Below, piece after piece: positions 1-11,664 of a stretch of DNA of 64,000 nt. The stretch is from the NCBI GenBank assembly GCA_013423325.1, contig BLJB01000322.1:9792-73791 (forward strand), written 5' to 3'. Origin of the DNA: Usnea hakonensis (taxonomy: Eukaryota > Ascomycota > Lecanoromycetes > Lecanorales > Parmeliaceae). Position numbers and translations under genes: made by a program. Numbering within the stretch: the stretch's first letter is position 1; the number at the start of each line of letters is the position of its first letter. The notes beneath the pieces were generated by a model that saw only the letters and a program-made list of their open reading frames with translations, ran no database searches and was not told the origin of the DNA.

Positions 1-1590
1 CGGGGCTCTTTTGGTCTTTTGGCCTACCGGTTAGCGGTACTACCACCCGCATGCCGTGACACCCGCGGGATAGAAGGATTCTCCCGGAAGCCCTCCAAGA
101 AGCTAACTAAGATATAAAATAAGTATCTTTATAGAGTAACCGGAGTATATAAAATAACTTCTATCCCGGTCCTAAAGATAAAGGCTTTAATAGCCCCTCT
201 AGAATACTAATTTAATAAGCTAGTATTATAATACTAAGCTCTATAAGGTACCTACCTCGCTACGAAAGAGGGTAACGAGCGAATCGCCCGATACTTCTAG
301 AATAATAGAGGTAGAAAAAGGAAAAGAGGGCCTATACCTATAATAATAAAAGAGGCCTAGGCTCTTAAAGCCCTTAAGGAAAAAAGCTAGAACCTAGCGG
401 TTACTAATTAAAAAAAAAAAAGAACTAGATTAATCTATATAAGAATATTAAGAAATATTAGAGTATTAACGTTATTAGATAAAAAATATAAGACTAGTTC
501 TAAGAACGAAGATCTAAAAAATAGAAAAAATATTAATAAAGAATTCTTATTATAGTAAGAACCCCTATCTAGATAAAGAACTTATATAATAATAGATTTA
601 ATTATTATAAGATACTAAGAAAGGCTAAGAGCTCGATTACTATCTAAATAAAAAGTAGTAAAATCGGGCTTAATATATTCCTTAATAGAATAAGGGTTCT
701 AGATATTAATCCTAACTATAGATATAGGTAGAGAAGATAAAATATTAAGTATATCCTCCTCTTCTATCTAAAATTATAGGAGGATAAACTACGGCTACTT
801 ATAAAAGCGGGTACTAGAGACTTCTAGATAATACTAATTATAACTAAAAGAATCTAGATAGTAATAAGATAGATAATTAACTCTAGCTAATTAAATAGCT
901 TCGAGTTAGCTAGCGAATAACTTTAATAATTAAGACTACCCCTCGGGGTAGAGGAGACTATTAAGCCTAAAAAGGGCGCACGAAGAAGCGATCGTACCCG
1001 CCTCTAGAGGCGGGGGCGATTAGAGATACGAAAGTTAGAGAATAGAAGAGTCGGCGTAAAGAAGTAGAGAGATACGTAGTAATATAATAGGGCTCCTAAG
1101 GAGTATAGTAGAAGGGAGAGCGTACTATTTAATTAAAGTTTTTATCTAGAGGTTCGCTCTTAGATTTCTTCGACGCCTAGCTCTATTAGTTTAGTATTAT
1201 AGTTACCCTTATTAGCTTATATTAAGTAGCTAGCATAGGCGTATAAAACAATCAATCAATCTAATAATATTATATTATTTAGGCGTACTAGTAATACTTT
1301 ATATTATTTAAGATATATCTAGTATATTATTATTAGACTATTAATCTATAAATACCCCCTCTTAGGTTCTTTTAGCTTATCTAAAGTCTTAAATAAAATA
1401 ATAATAAGATGATTAATATTATATAATTAATAGATTAATTAAATAATATTAGGACTATAACTAGATATATATTAATAGTAGTATATAACGAGGATTTAAT
1501 TAATAAGGAGGTAAAATCTATATATAGATATAAGAAAGATATATAGATAGAGAGGTACTAAGGCGCTAAACTCAAATAGGAAGAAGATTA
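1..1590. other. RIP-mutated AT-rich repeat DNA, unidentified
   Basis: Very AT-rich DNA with many TpA steps, very few CpA/TpG steps and surviving CpG, the typical product of repeat-induced point mutation. No intact reading frame is present. Around 250-420 the plus strand holds a basic coding-like stretch (Arg/Lys-rich, then Ala-Leu-Lys runs) broken by TAG/TAA that stand where Gln codons would be, so it is probably the C-terminal relic of a transposon protein. I could not assign it to a family. No terminal repeats are visible, and the left end lies outside the window. Confidence 0.6.
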
Positions 1591-1751
1591 TGTCACGGAA
1601 TATTAATAACTAGTATTATATAATATGGAATGGTAATAATGTATGTAGAAGAAAGAGTATCTATAGGAAGAATCCTCCTTATGGCCGGAGTGCTAAGGCT
1701 CGCTAAGCCCTATGAGGCTCCGCATATATCCTGTGGAGGATATCCGTAACA
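1591..1751 (-). repeat. 161-bp LTR, left copy
   Basis: Matches 2804-2964 over its full length with only a handful of transition differences. It begins TGTCACGGA and ends TCCGTAACA. On the minus strand it contains a TATA-like stretch. Confidence 0.75.
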
Positions 1752-2498
1752 AGTGCCCGTAAAAAAGAAAAAAGGCTATGCCCCTATAGCTATTAACGAT
1801 AGCGAGGTAGTAACGGTGAGGTGGTGATAGTGGTACTATACCTTATTATGCTGGGTGAGCAATGGTGGATGTGTAGAAGTAAGAAAATCGCTAAAATTAA
1901 GTGCTTTTGGTGCTTTCTTCTCCGACCGCGAATTTGCTAAAAAAAACGAATAGATCTATATAATCCAAATCTATGAAAACAAGCCGAATGGCGTATTGTC
2001 CGAGGTATTGCTGAATCGAAACTAATTTGGTAGGGCTGATTCCCTGGCCAATAATAGTGCTTCTATGCTTGCTCGTATAATTTATCCTTCGCCTGAGGCC
2101 TCTATGCCTTCCGTGTATTTAATGTAGCCGAGTAGAAATCCGTGCCAGGCGAGAAATATGGTGTGCTGGTAAGCGAGATGTAGTATGAGGCCGAGAATTA
2201 AGGCATGCTGGTAAGGTGCATTGCTGAGGCATGTAGCTGGATCTCTAGAAAATCGTGTAGTGTATAGGCGTGGGATTGTTGAGAGTGTGCTCTTAGTAGT
2301 AAGCATGCTATTGTCGTGCTCCGTATTATCCTCTATAGTAGCCTAGTGTAATGGCTTTTACTCTTGCTTCTCCGTAGTGATCTCCGTGTTTTCTTTATCT
2401 TTTGCCTCCTCTTTTGGTACCTTATGCGGAGCAGGTAGAGTAGATTGCCGAGTAGTATAGTAATATCGATAGGCCTAGTAAAAGGGTCGATTCGTGAC

Positions 2499-2606
2499 TA
2501 CTAGTCGTTAATATAGGTATACCGTCTAGTAAGGTACTAGTCGTTAATATAAATATGCCGTCTAGTAAGGTACTAGTCGTTAATATAGGTATACCGTCTA
2601 ATAGGG
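2499..2606. repeat. 36-bp tandem repeat, three copies
   Basis: A unit starting TACTAGTCGTTAATATA recurs at 2499, 2535 and 2571, giving an exact 36-bp period with few differences. It lies inside the short LTR element. Confidence 0.8.
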
Positions 2607-2803
2607 TCCTTCTAAATACATTGAATCCAATGGCCGCAATGAAGTAGGGTGTTAAATGGTACTCGATAACTGCGAGTGTATGAGAGGACCGGCTTAGAGC
2701 GTTATACTATTAGGTGTTAGTATAGGCCTTGCGTGTTACTAAATAATAGATCTACTAGATTATCTATCGTATTTGTAATAGTAACCGTAGTGTTGCTACC
2801 ATC

Positions 2804-2964
2804 TGTTACGGAATATTAATGACTGGTATTATATAATATGGAATGGTAATAATATATGTAGAAGAAAGAGTATCTATAGGAAGAATCCTCCTTATGGCCG
2901 GAGTGCCAAGGCTCGCTAAGCCCTATGAGGCTCCGCACATATCCTGTGGAGGATATCCGTAACA
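2804..2964 (-). repeat. 161-bp LTR, right copy
   Basis: Partner of 1591-1751. It begins TGTTACGGA and ends TCCGTAACA, and its left end abuts the proposed primer-binding site. Confidence 0.75.
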
Positions 2965-3275
2965 GGTTACGTGTCTCCTTCAGCCCTACAAGTAGTTACA
3001 CTCGTAACAATAAGGCTCCGCATATATCCTGTGGAGGATATCCGTAACAACTTCTAAATCTATACTTTTAGGCCTTCTAAATCTATACTTTCTATACTCC
3101 TAAATTAATACTTTCTATACTTCTAAATCTATACTTTTAGGCCTTCTAAATTAATACTTTTAGGTCTCCTTATACTCGTTCCTACTCCTATTTATACTAC
3201 TAACCGTATTTGGATACCGCTAACCGTATTTGGGAGGGTATACGCCTAGGGGACTAGGGGGTGTACGCCTAGGGG
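2965..3275. repeat. LTR fragment and degenerate tandem repeats
   Basis: Positions 3012-3049 repeat the last ~38 bp of the 161-bp LTR, including GTGGAGGATATCCGTAACA, so this is a truncated third copy. From 3050 to about 3172 an imprecise repeat built on TTCTAAATCTATACTTTTAGG recurs. The remainder up to the gypsy 5' LTR is G-rich (CTAGGGG motifs). No gene is seen. Confidence 0.65.
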
Positions 3276-3509
3276 TGTTAGGCTCAGGGGCAGTAGCGCT
3301 ATAATGACAATATTGCCAAGTATTACGTATCCTCTTGGTATACGTAATACAGGTATTGGCTTGGCTTCTTGGCGAATAAGCTTAAGGAAGCGATTCCCCC
3401 CTCTTTCTCTTCTTCTTTTTTAAGAATTAGTCTTACTAGAATACTACTAGATACTTATATAGAAATATATCTATCCTTCTAGTCTTATATTACTATATTA
3501 ACCCTAATA
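3276..3509 (+). repeat. Gypsy 5' LTR (234 bp)
   Basis: Begins TGTTAGGCTCAGGGG and ends with CCTAATA, a RIP form of CCTAACA. The outer half is unmutated; the half facing the interior carries C-to-T and G-to-A changes relative to the 3' LTR. Confidence 0.92.
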
Positions 3510-3559
3510 ATTCTAATTCTTCTACCCTTCTTAGGGGTAGTAATCCGTAACTAGAATAG

Positions 3560-4870
3560 TAACTAATACTAGAGCGAATCCGCGATACGTTAATAACGCT
3601 AGCGGATTATCCTTATTAGTAACCGTTAGAAACTAGTACCGGAATATACAAGTCCCCTTAGTAGGTACTAGTTATATATCTGAACTCGAAGACGACGGAT
3701 ATACCCGTATAGAAACCGAAATAGAAACCGAAACCGAAACCGAAACCGAAATCGAAACTAAAATTAATACTAATACTAATACTAGTAATAACCCGTAACG
3801 AACGGTTAACGATTAGATAGCAGATACTACTCGAAGGCGAGATACCCTTACGAAGAACCGATAACTCTAAGACTTAATAGAGGAGATTTACGCCCTAGAA
3901 CGTAGTAAAAAGCGTATAGCCGGTAGTACCTAGAAGAATATAGGCCCGGCGAAGATATAACGTAACCTTCGGCCTAAGGACCTATAGATTTTTTATACGA
4001 AAAGTATTCGAGAATACCAAAATTAGGTAAGGGATATAGAAGACTAATTTAGTCTAACGCCCTAGAACTTTATTATTAAAGATAATAAGATCCGATAGTA
4101 TAATTAATTCCTAGCCGAAACGCTAAAGGAATAATATCGAAATAAAAATATAAAAGATCTAGATAATATTTCTATCTAGCCCTAGTATATAGCCTTTCTA
4201 CTAAACCTCGTCGAGGACCTAGTAAATCGTAAGCTAGACGTTATCTAAGCGTATACTAACGCCTCTTAAAGATAGAACTAAACGATCCGAGAATTCGATA
4301 CCTACCTAAATAGCCTAGAGGCCTAAATACTCCCTTATATAGAAGAGTAATAGATATCCTATTTCTTTACTAGGCTAAAGCTAGAGATTCGTATAGCTAT
4401 TACTAATATATAGATTATTCTAATTAGGCGAAACGAACTCGTATCGCTAATAATACGACTTAAAAATAACCGAAAAAGAAGGAATACTACTTATAAAGAT
4501 AATAATATATTATCCTAAGAAGGGAACTAAGATAGTAAATAAAGATCTAACTCTATAAACTATTAAAGCGGAGGTTAGACGAATAATAAGCCTAAGGAAA
4601 ATAAAAGCGGTAATAAGGGTAAGATCTAATTAAACGAAAAATCTAAGAAGGAATTTTTAAAGATAGTTTAATATTAGAATTATAAAAAGAAGGGATACTA
4701 TACTACCGAGTATACCGCTCCAAAGGTAGAAGATACTAATAGTATACCGCTAGGGTTACTAGGTAAATACCGGGTATACGCGGTCCTAAAGAAGGGAAAA
4801 GGTAAGCCCTCGTTAGAGACTCTATCCGCGCGAGGGTAGTAAAAGGAGTTATCTCGTTACCTTCTTTAGT
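3560..4870 (+). pseudogene. gag relic of the gypsy element
   Basis: This region runs from the Glu/Thr-rich repeats near 3711-3765 (GAAACCGAAA motifs) through a charged segment to a retroviral-type zinc knuckle at 4672-4713. The knuckle has the CX2CX4HX4C spacing, but all four ligand codons now read as Tyr (TAT or TAC), as expected for TGC/CAT changed by RIP. The frame is codon phase 1, whereas pol lies in phase 0, so a -1 shift or equivalent separated gag and pol. It is non-functional. Confidence 0.75.
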
Positions 4871-7800
4871 ATATAATAGATATATTATTAAGGAAGACTT
4901 AAAGGATTTAGTCCCTATATAATTCTATTTTAATAATAGAGCCGAGGTTAACGTAATTAGCTAACGCTTCGTAATTAAATATAATCTTTATTATATTAAA
5001 GCTCCCTTACCGACCTTATAGTAGATAGATAGGAAATCGGCTTATTACTATAGTATATATATTATATTATATATAATTCGCGATAGCTAGATATACGAGA
5101 AGCGCTACTAATATACGTTCTATACTATTAATAAAGAAGGTCCGCCTTTAGTCTTAGGCCTCCCTACCTTAACAGAGGAAAGAATAAAAATAGATATAGT
5201 AGATCAAATATAGCGTTTTAATATTAATTAGTAAGCTTATAAACTACTTGATCCGAATAAATTCGCGGCCTCGCTAAAAGGAGAAAAGACTATATATACC
5301 TTAATTATATTAGTAATAGTAGCTCTAGAAGCGAGCTACTAGGTTAATACTACGGGTACGAATATATCTTACTAGGAAAGTATAGTAAAGATACTAGAAG
5401 TCCCTTAGGAACTTAAGGATTACGCTAATATTTTTTCGACTAAGGAAGTAGGAAAGCTTCCCTCTTATAAAGGATAGGATTATACTATCGAGATAACTAC
5501 GGAACCCCCGTTTAGCCCTCTATATAACCTATCGAATATGGAATTAGCTATACTACGTAGCTATCTCGATAACGCTCTTATAAAAGGATAGATTTAGTAT
5601 TCGACTAGTCCTATAGGAGCCCCTATTCTTTTTATTCTAAAAAAGGACGGTAGACTACGTTTATATATTAATTATTATAGGTTAAATAAGGTAACTATTA
5701 AGAATCGCTATCTATTACTACTAATTAGTAAGACCTTAGACCGCCTTAATAGTATAAAGCAATTTACTAAGTTAGATCTTAAGGATATATATTATCGTAT
5801 ACGGATTAGAAAGGGCGATAAGTAGAAGATAGCCTTCCGAATACGGTATAGCTACTTTAAGTATCTAGTAATACTATTTAGTCTTACTAATACCCCCGCA
5901 ACGTTTCAAGTATATATTAATAAGTTATTAAGTAGTCTTATTAATTAATTCTATATTATCTATTTAGATAATATACTTATCTACTCCGAAACGCGGGAGG
6001 AACACATTAACCACGTCAAGTAGATCTTAAGTAGACTACGAAAGGCAAGTCTTTTTATAAGTTTAAAAAAATATAAATTCTTTACTACTAAAGTCGAATT
6101 CCTAGGGTTTATTATATTAATTAACGATATCTCTATAGATAAACGCAGGGTAACCGCTATCTAAGATTAGCCGAAGCCTAAGAATTACTACGACGTTTAG
6201 ATATTCTTAGGGTTTATAAACTTCTATCGGAGATTTATTTACTATTACTTATAGATTATAGGCCCTTTAACGAGTCTTTTAAAAGGAAGCGAAAAAGGAA
6301 AGAAGTTAGGTCCTTTTAAGTAGCTAGATAATACTAAGATAACGTTTACTAGGCTATAGGTTATATTTATAACTACTCCTCTACTAAGATACTTCGATCC
6401 TAACCTTCTAATCTATATTAAAACGGATACTTCCGAATTTGCCTTAATAGGTATTTTAACCTAGTACTAAAAAATAAATAAGTAGTAGTATCTAGTCGCT
6501 TTCTATTCTCGAAAGATAATTAATATAGAGCGAAACTATAAGACTTATAATCAGGAGTTACTCGCTATTATCACGATATTTAAATACTAGTATTACTATT
6601 TAGAAGGGGTAAATAGCCTAGTTAAAGTCTTAACTAACTATAATAATCTAAAGTATTTTATAAGTTAGCCGAATTTAAATAGATAATAGATAAGATAGAT
6701 AATAAAGTTAGCTAGTTTCGATTTCTTTATTTTATATCGTTCTAGTAAAATAAACCCCGCCGATACGCCGTTAAGACGTCCTAACTATAAGGACGAAAAC
6801 CGTTCGATTAATAAGCTATTACTAATATTATAGTAGAAGCTAGTAATAATTAGTAGCTTATCGAATCCGATTTTTATAGTAATTCGAACTATATATTAGC
6901 AAGGTATAGATATTACCTTAAGAGGAAGCGTAGATAGCGTAGACTAAGTACCTATTAAAATAGTATTTAGATTATTAATAACTATAGCTATATAGGAAAT
7001 ATACCTAAATATAATATATTATTCGAGGACTAGGGAACCTTAGCCTTAAACTAGAGGGAGCGTAGGCGAGATACCAGCTTAATATAGTCGCGACGTAGCT
7101 AAGGTATAGCTTAACCCTATCGCTAGGACTACTAGTTATAAATAGTTCGTCCTACGCTTAGTAGCTAATATTTTAATTATAAGTAAAATAATATATAATC
7201 CTAATAATAAGCCTATCTATAAACTTATTAAGGTACTTTAATAAGAGGACGCTCTTATTATCTAGTAGAAGGCTAGTAAAGCGTAAAGTAAGCGTAATAA
7301 GGACGCCGGAGCTTAAATAATAGATAGCTAGAGGCTACTATACTATAATAGTAGGCTATATATCCCTAAAGAAGTATCTATCTATAAAGAGCTAATAAAA
7401 CGCTATTATAATAACCCCTTAGCGGGGTATTTCGGGGCTAATAAGACCTCTAAATTAATTAGTAGAAAATACTTTTAGAAAAGTATAAAAGTAGATATTA
7501 AGGAGTATATAAGTATCTATAATATCTACTAAAGGGTCAAGATAAAACGCTATCGCCCCTACGGTAAATTAGGAGCGTTACTAATCCCCTTAAATCTATA
7601 GAAAGAAATTATAATAGATTTTATTACTAATTTACCTCTAAGTAAGCGAAACGATATTATTTATAATTTAATTCTTATAGTAGTAGATAGGTATACCAAA
7701 ATGGCCTACTATCTTTCTACTACTAAGAAAATCAATACTATAGAGTTAGAAGAAATCCTAATACGAGAGATCTTTATGAAATTTGGAGCCCCGTAAGGTA

Positions 7801-8660
7801 TTATAATAGATAGAGGACCTATCTTTATAAGTATATTCTAGTTAGAAGTATACTACTAGATATAGATCAAACGCCGGCTAAGTACCGCCTTCTACCTATA
7901 AACTAATAGGTAAACCAAAAGGTAAAACCAGATACTAGAGTACTACCTCTATATATACTACTTAGATAATTAAGACGACTAGGTAATACTATTACTAATT
8001 ATAGAATTCGTATATCGGTAAAGTAGTTATATAATAATCGGGTATAGTCCTTTTAAAGTAATATATAGGTATAACCCTAAAATAGAACTACGCCACGAGG
8101 ACGAGGCTACCGAAGGAGAGGTACCCGCAGTAAAAGAACGAGTTAAAGAAATCGATTTAATTAGATAAGATCTAGTAAAACGCTAGTAAAGCGTATTTAA
8201 GATATAAGCGAAGTCCTATAATCGAATTTATTAGAAGTAAGAATTCCGAGAAGGCGATCTAGTATTACTATTAGTTAAGAATCTAAAGTAAAAAAGGCTA
8301 AATAAGAAGCTTTCAGATAAAGTAATCGGACCTTTCTATATTAGAAGGTAAGTAGGGAAGTAAGCGTACTATCTATAGTTACCCCCCGCTTACTATATTT
8401 ACCCTATCTTTTATATATTATTATTAGAGCCATACTAAAGGAGAAAGGATAATATAAATATCCTAGAGTACCTAGCTCCTAATTTGATAAATGACGATAA
8501 AATTAGTAAAGTAGAAGAAATCCTAAAGAAACGCACGCGAAAAGGAGTCCTAGAATACCTAGTACGCTAGGTAGGCTATCCTAAGGAATATAATTAGTAG
8601 ATTACTAAGGACGATATAGATACTCTAGATTTAGTCGACGTATTTAATAAATAAAAGTTA
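4871..8660 (+). pseudogene. pol relic: protease, RT, RNase H, integrase, chromodomain
   Basis: All segments lie in one frame. An aspartic-protease-like stretch is near 4915-5000. Reverse transcriptase is recognisable from KKDGRLRLYIN near 5640 and from the polymerase box near 5961, where YLDN replaces the usual YLDD. An RNase H stretch starting IKTDTSEFAL is near 6415. The integrase zinc-binding region is near 7420 and its catalytic core begins near 7600 (IDFITNLP). A chromodomain is at about 8510-8620 (KKRTRKGVLEYLVR, then a stop for Trp). Dozens of stops make it dead. Chromodomains in this family target integration to marked chromatin. Confidence 0.88.
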
Positions 8661-10538
8661 CGTAGGTGAAATATACGATTAGTATATAATTCTCTATTAC
8701 CCTAAGGGCAACGACTAAGAGGGCCTAAGGCCCTATAGTAAAGTAAATATTAAGACCGCCGAAGCGGTATCGCGAAATATAATACCCGAAGGTAGATATA
8801 CTAGTAATATATATATATAATACCGCGCCTACTCTCCCCCTCTAATTGCTTAATTCGCTCTAGTAGCCCCCTCCGTAGATAAGTTTAGCCTATCAGAGGG
8901 CGAATTTAAACAACTATTATCGGAACTCGAATCGTTACTTCTAGGAGGTAAGGGTAGTCCTATAGGAGGCTATACGTTATTAAAAGGAGGTAAGCGATTC
9001 TAAAAAATATTAGCTATAACGCCTATAAAATATATAGGTAACGTAAGAAGGAAAGTAATAAATATATTATATATTATAGTATATCTAAGATAGCTTTAAG
9101 AGTCGCGTAGATCCCCCTTAAGGTCTTAATTTTAATAATTTAGATAGATAAAGAATCTAGTTTCTTTACCTTTCTAAATCGTATAGCTACGCGTTAGACG
9201 GCTATTAAGCGCCGATTAAACTCTATAATATAACGTTTAAGGCGTCGAAGGGGGTAATATATAGTATATCCCGAAATAAGACTATAATAGATAGAGATAG
9301 CCCGGGCTTAGCGGTTATATATTAGATCGTTAGCTAAGTTACGGATTCTAATATTTATAGATAGCTACTAGAAGTTAGTAGTAGGTACGACCGTAAATAA
9401 TACTACTCGTATTACTAGAACGCTAGAAAAAACCTACCGATACGTAGTCCTTCTTTAATTAACGATAATAGTTATATTTAGATACTATATAACCTTTAGT
9501 ATCAAACTACGTATTATAAGAATAAGGGTTAGTTCGCTATACCTATCGAAGGTACCGATAATACGTATTCTCTATAAGGAGAATATTAGGATCGTTATAC
9601 CGCCTCGTAATAGCTAGGCGATCACCCTAAGAATACGTAAGCGATACCGGGTTAATAACGTTTAAAACTTACGACTAAGGGTCTATTTAGAGGATCGATA
9701 GAGACCTCCGGAAAAACTAAAGACGCGCTACCTAGGAAAGGAGCCCCCGCTTTACGGTAGAAGCCTAATAGAAGCGCACGCTAGCCGCCTAGTAGGGTAA
9801 TATACTTACCCCTAGGAGGAGTTATATCATATAGAGGATCGATAACTAGACTTCGGATCGGAGTAGAAGGCTAGTTAGCGATAGGCTAATTTAAAGTCTA
9901 TATATTACTAGCGCCTATTAAGGTTAAAGTAAGTATTTTAGTAATAACTATCTAAATAGCCTACTACGTCTTATTTTAAGGTAGTAAATTAATATAGAGG
10001 ATATAATTTTTACTATTCTCGCTTAGGATAGATAATAGGATTTCTTCGATAAAACGCCTACCTCGCGTATATAAGGGAATTTGAATACTAAGAACGGAAC
10101 CCTAAGTAGATATATAGCTAGGGTTATCTTAAGTATTACGATTAGAATCGGATATTGTAAGTAAAGAAGACGACTCCCTAGTATAAATAGAATAATAAAA
10201 TAGTATTTAGGAATTAAAGTATTAATAAAGATATATTATAGAAGTAAGAAAAATAAACCTAAAATTATTAGATTTTATACCCGAGATTTTATTATTAGCC
10301 CTACCGAATATTAACTTTACGCGTTACTTGGCACCCGCGTAACGATAACAAAATATATTATTCGACTACTAAAATAAAAATATACTTTATTTACTATTTG
10401 GATTTACGTAAAGTACGTATTATAATTATTATACTATAGTAACTCTTTCCCTTCTTTTCCCACTAGGTTTTAGGGTTTTAATGAGTGTCAGATATAGAGA
10501 TATAGATTCGAGGACGAATCCTTAGGAGGGGAGATAGT
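8661..10538 (+). other. Unexplained 1.9-kb segment between chromodomain and 3' LTR
   Basis: Ty3 chromoviruses usually reach the polypurine tract soon after the chromodomain, but here about 1.9 kb intervenes. A plus-strand stretch open for 46 codons (8863-9003, FSLSEGEFKQLLSELESLLL) lies in a different frame from pol. I do not recognise it. It could be an additional element gene, a captured sequence or a nested insertion. No internal terminal repeats were found. The segment is RIP-mutated to the same degree as pol. Confidence 0.55.
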
Positions 10539-10772
10539 TATTAGGCTTAGGGGTAGTAGCGCTATAATAATAATATTACTAAGTATTACGTATCCTCTTA
10601 GTATACGTAATATAGGTATTGGCTTGGCTTCTTGGCGAATAAGCTTAAGGAAGCGATTCCCCCCTCTTTCTCTTCTTCTTTTTCAAGAATTAGTCTTACT
10701 AGAATACTACCAGATACTTGTATAGAAATATATCTATCCTTCTAGTCTCACATTACTATACCAACCCTAACA
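10539..10772 (+). repeat. Gypsy 3' LTR (234 bp)
   Basis: Begins TATTAGGCTTAGGGG, a RIP form of TGTTAGG, and ends with intact CCTAACA followed by the AGGGG duplication. Here the half facing the interior is the mutated one and the outer half is clean. Confidence 0.92.
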
Positions 10773-11336
10773 AGGGGTTTAGGGGGTATACGCGTAGAGG
10801 AAGAGGATATACGAATAGGCCTAGCCTATATTTATTATATAGATATTTATTAGATTATTTATCTAATTTTTTTTAAATCTAGATCTACTATCTAATCTAT
10901 CTAAATCTTATAAGATTCGATCTATATAGGTACCTAACCCTCCTTTCCGAGGCGTAATTGTTTCCACTAAAAATCTCGTTATAATCTAATACGCTCCAGC
11001 CTTTCTTATCTTTTAAATAATTGGAAAGCTTGCTTTCTCTCTATATAGTTGAACTTTTTTCTCAATAGCTAATTATATGATCGGATTTAACCTATCCGGA
11101 GCTAAAATATACTCTAAAAAGGCTTTATACCCGAATAGGAAAGTCTTAAGAACTTTTCTTCTATATATAATATAATAATAATATAAAGAGGTAGAATTAT
11201 AGAGTAAATAATACGCTTTTAAATAATACTTTAAATATAGATTTTGGCCGCCTATTGTAGGTTCTATATTAAAAAGAAGAAAAAAGGAAGTCTCTCCGAT
11301 TGGAGCCCCCCGGAGAGCCCCCGGAAGCAAAGTAGG
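10773..11336. other. AT-rich intergenic DNA
   Basis: RIP-type AT-rich sequence continues from the 3' LTR to about 11,240 and then gives way to G/C-containing sequence with purine runs. I see no gene. Open frames here lack motifs and ATG starts in good context. Confidence 0.5.
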
Positions 11337-11664
11337 TCTCCCCCTGAGAAGAAGAAGAAATCAATAGATTTGGGAGTAGATTTGGAAGAGAAGCCCCCTA
11401 AGAAAAAGAAGAAATCAGTGGATTTAGGAGTAAATTTGGGAGTGGATTTGGAAGAGAAGGGGGGTTTCAGGGAGTCTCCCCCTGAGAAAAAGAAGAAATC
11501 AATAGATTTGGGAGTAGATTTGGAAGAGAAGCCCCCTAAGAAAAAGAAGAAGTCAGTGGATTTAGGAGTGAATTTAGGAGTGGATTTGGAAGAGAAGGGG
11601 GGTTTCAGGGAGTCTCCCCCTAAGAAAAAGAAGAAATCAATAGATTTGGGAGTAGATTTGGAAG
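11337..11664. repeat. 138-bp-period minisatellite, about 2.4 copies
   Basis: The unit beginning TCTCCCCCT(G/A)AGAA restarts at 11337, 11475 and 11613, exactly 138 bp apart. Each unit contains two related half-units built on AAGAAGAAATCA(A/G)T and TTTGGAAGAGAAG. Because 138 is a multiple of three, the plus strand reads as a repeated Lys-rich peptide (PPKKKKKS then DLGVDLEEK) within a 175-codon frame. That frame has no ATG start and runs on through a promoter-like sequence (TATTTAAGGCGCC near 11730), so I do not call a gene. The motif GGGGGGT...AGGGAGTCTCCCCCT can fold on itself and recurs inside the small Helitron at 28236-28263. Confidence 0.8.

Larger units (their letters stand above)
1591..2964 (-). 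mobile_element. Short LTR retrotransposon (possible Ty1/copia-type, internally deleted)
   Basis: Two 161-bp direct repeats (1591-1751 and 2804-2964) begin TGTNACGGA and end TCCGTAACA, so they have the TG...CA ends of an LTR. They enclose only 1,052 bp. Flanks GATTA and GGTTA could be a 5-bp target duplication differing by one transition. Read on the minus strand, the DNA just inside the LTR at 2804 contains TGGTAGC, which resembles a primer-binding site for initiator methionine tRNA; this suggests minus orientation. The interior has only a 74-codon minus-strand open frame (2082-2306) with no recognisable motif and no reverse transcriptase, so it is a TRIM-like or deleted non-autonomous element. 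It keeps many CA/TG steps and is much less RIP-mutated than its surroundings. Confidence 0.65.
3276..10772 (+). mobile_element. Full-length Ty3/gypsy chromovirus LTR retrotransposon, RIP-inactivated
   Basis: Two 234-bp LTRs (3276-3509, 10539-10772) with TGTTAGG...CCTAACA ends flank a 7,029-bp interior. AGGGG directly precedes the left LTR (3271-3275) and directly follows the right one (10773-10777), a 5-bp target duplication that shows a single insertion event. A purine tract (GGAGGGGAGA, about 10525-10534) precedes the 3' LTR. Gag zinc knuckle, reverse transcriptase, RNase H, integrase and a C-terminal chromodomain can be read in Ty3/gypsy order, so this is a chromovirus. Every domain is riddled with TAA/TAG from C-to-T and G-to-A transitions, and catalytic residues are changed. 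Reverse transcriptase, integrase and chromodomain remain in one common frame, so decay was by substitution rather than indels. It cannot encode functional protein. Confidence 0.93.

Noticed and set aside
2082..2306. 74-codon minus-strand ORF as a host gene
   Set aside because: It lies inside the short LTR element and has no recognisable domain; at most it is a gag remnant.
2499..2606. 36-bp repeats as a CRISPR-like array
   Set aside because: The copies are directly tandem with no spacers, and the genome is eukaryotic.
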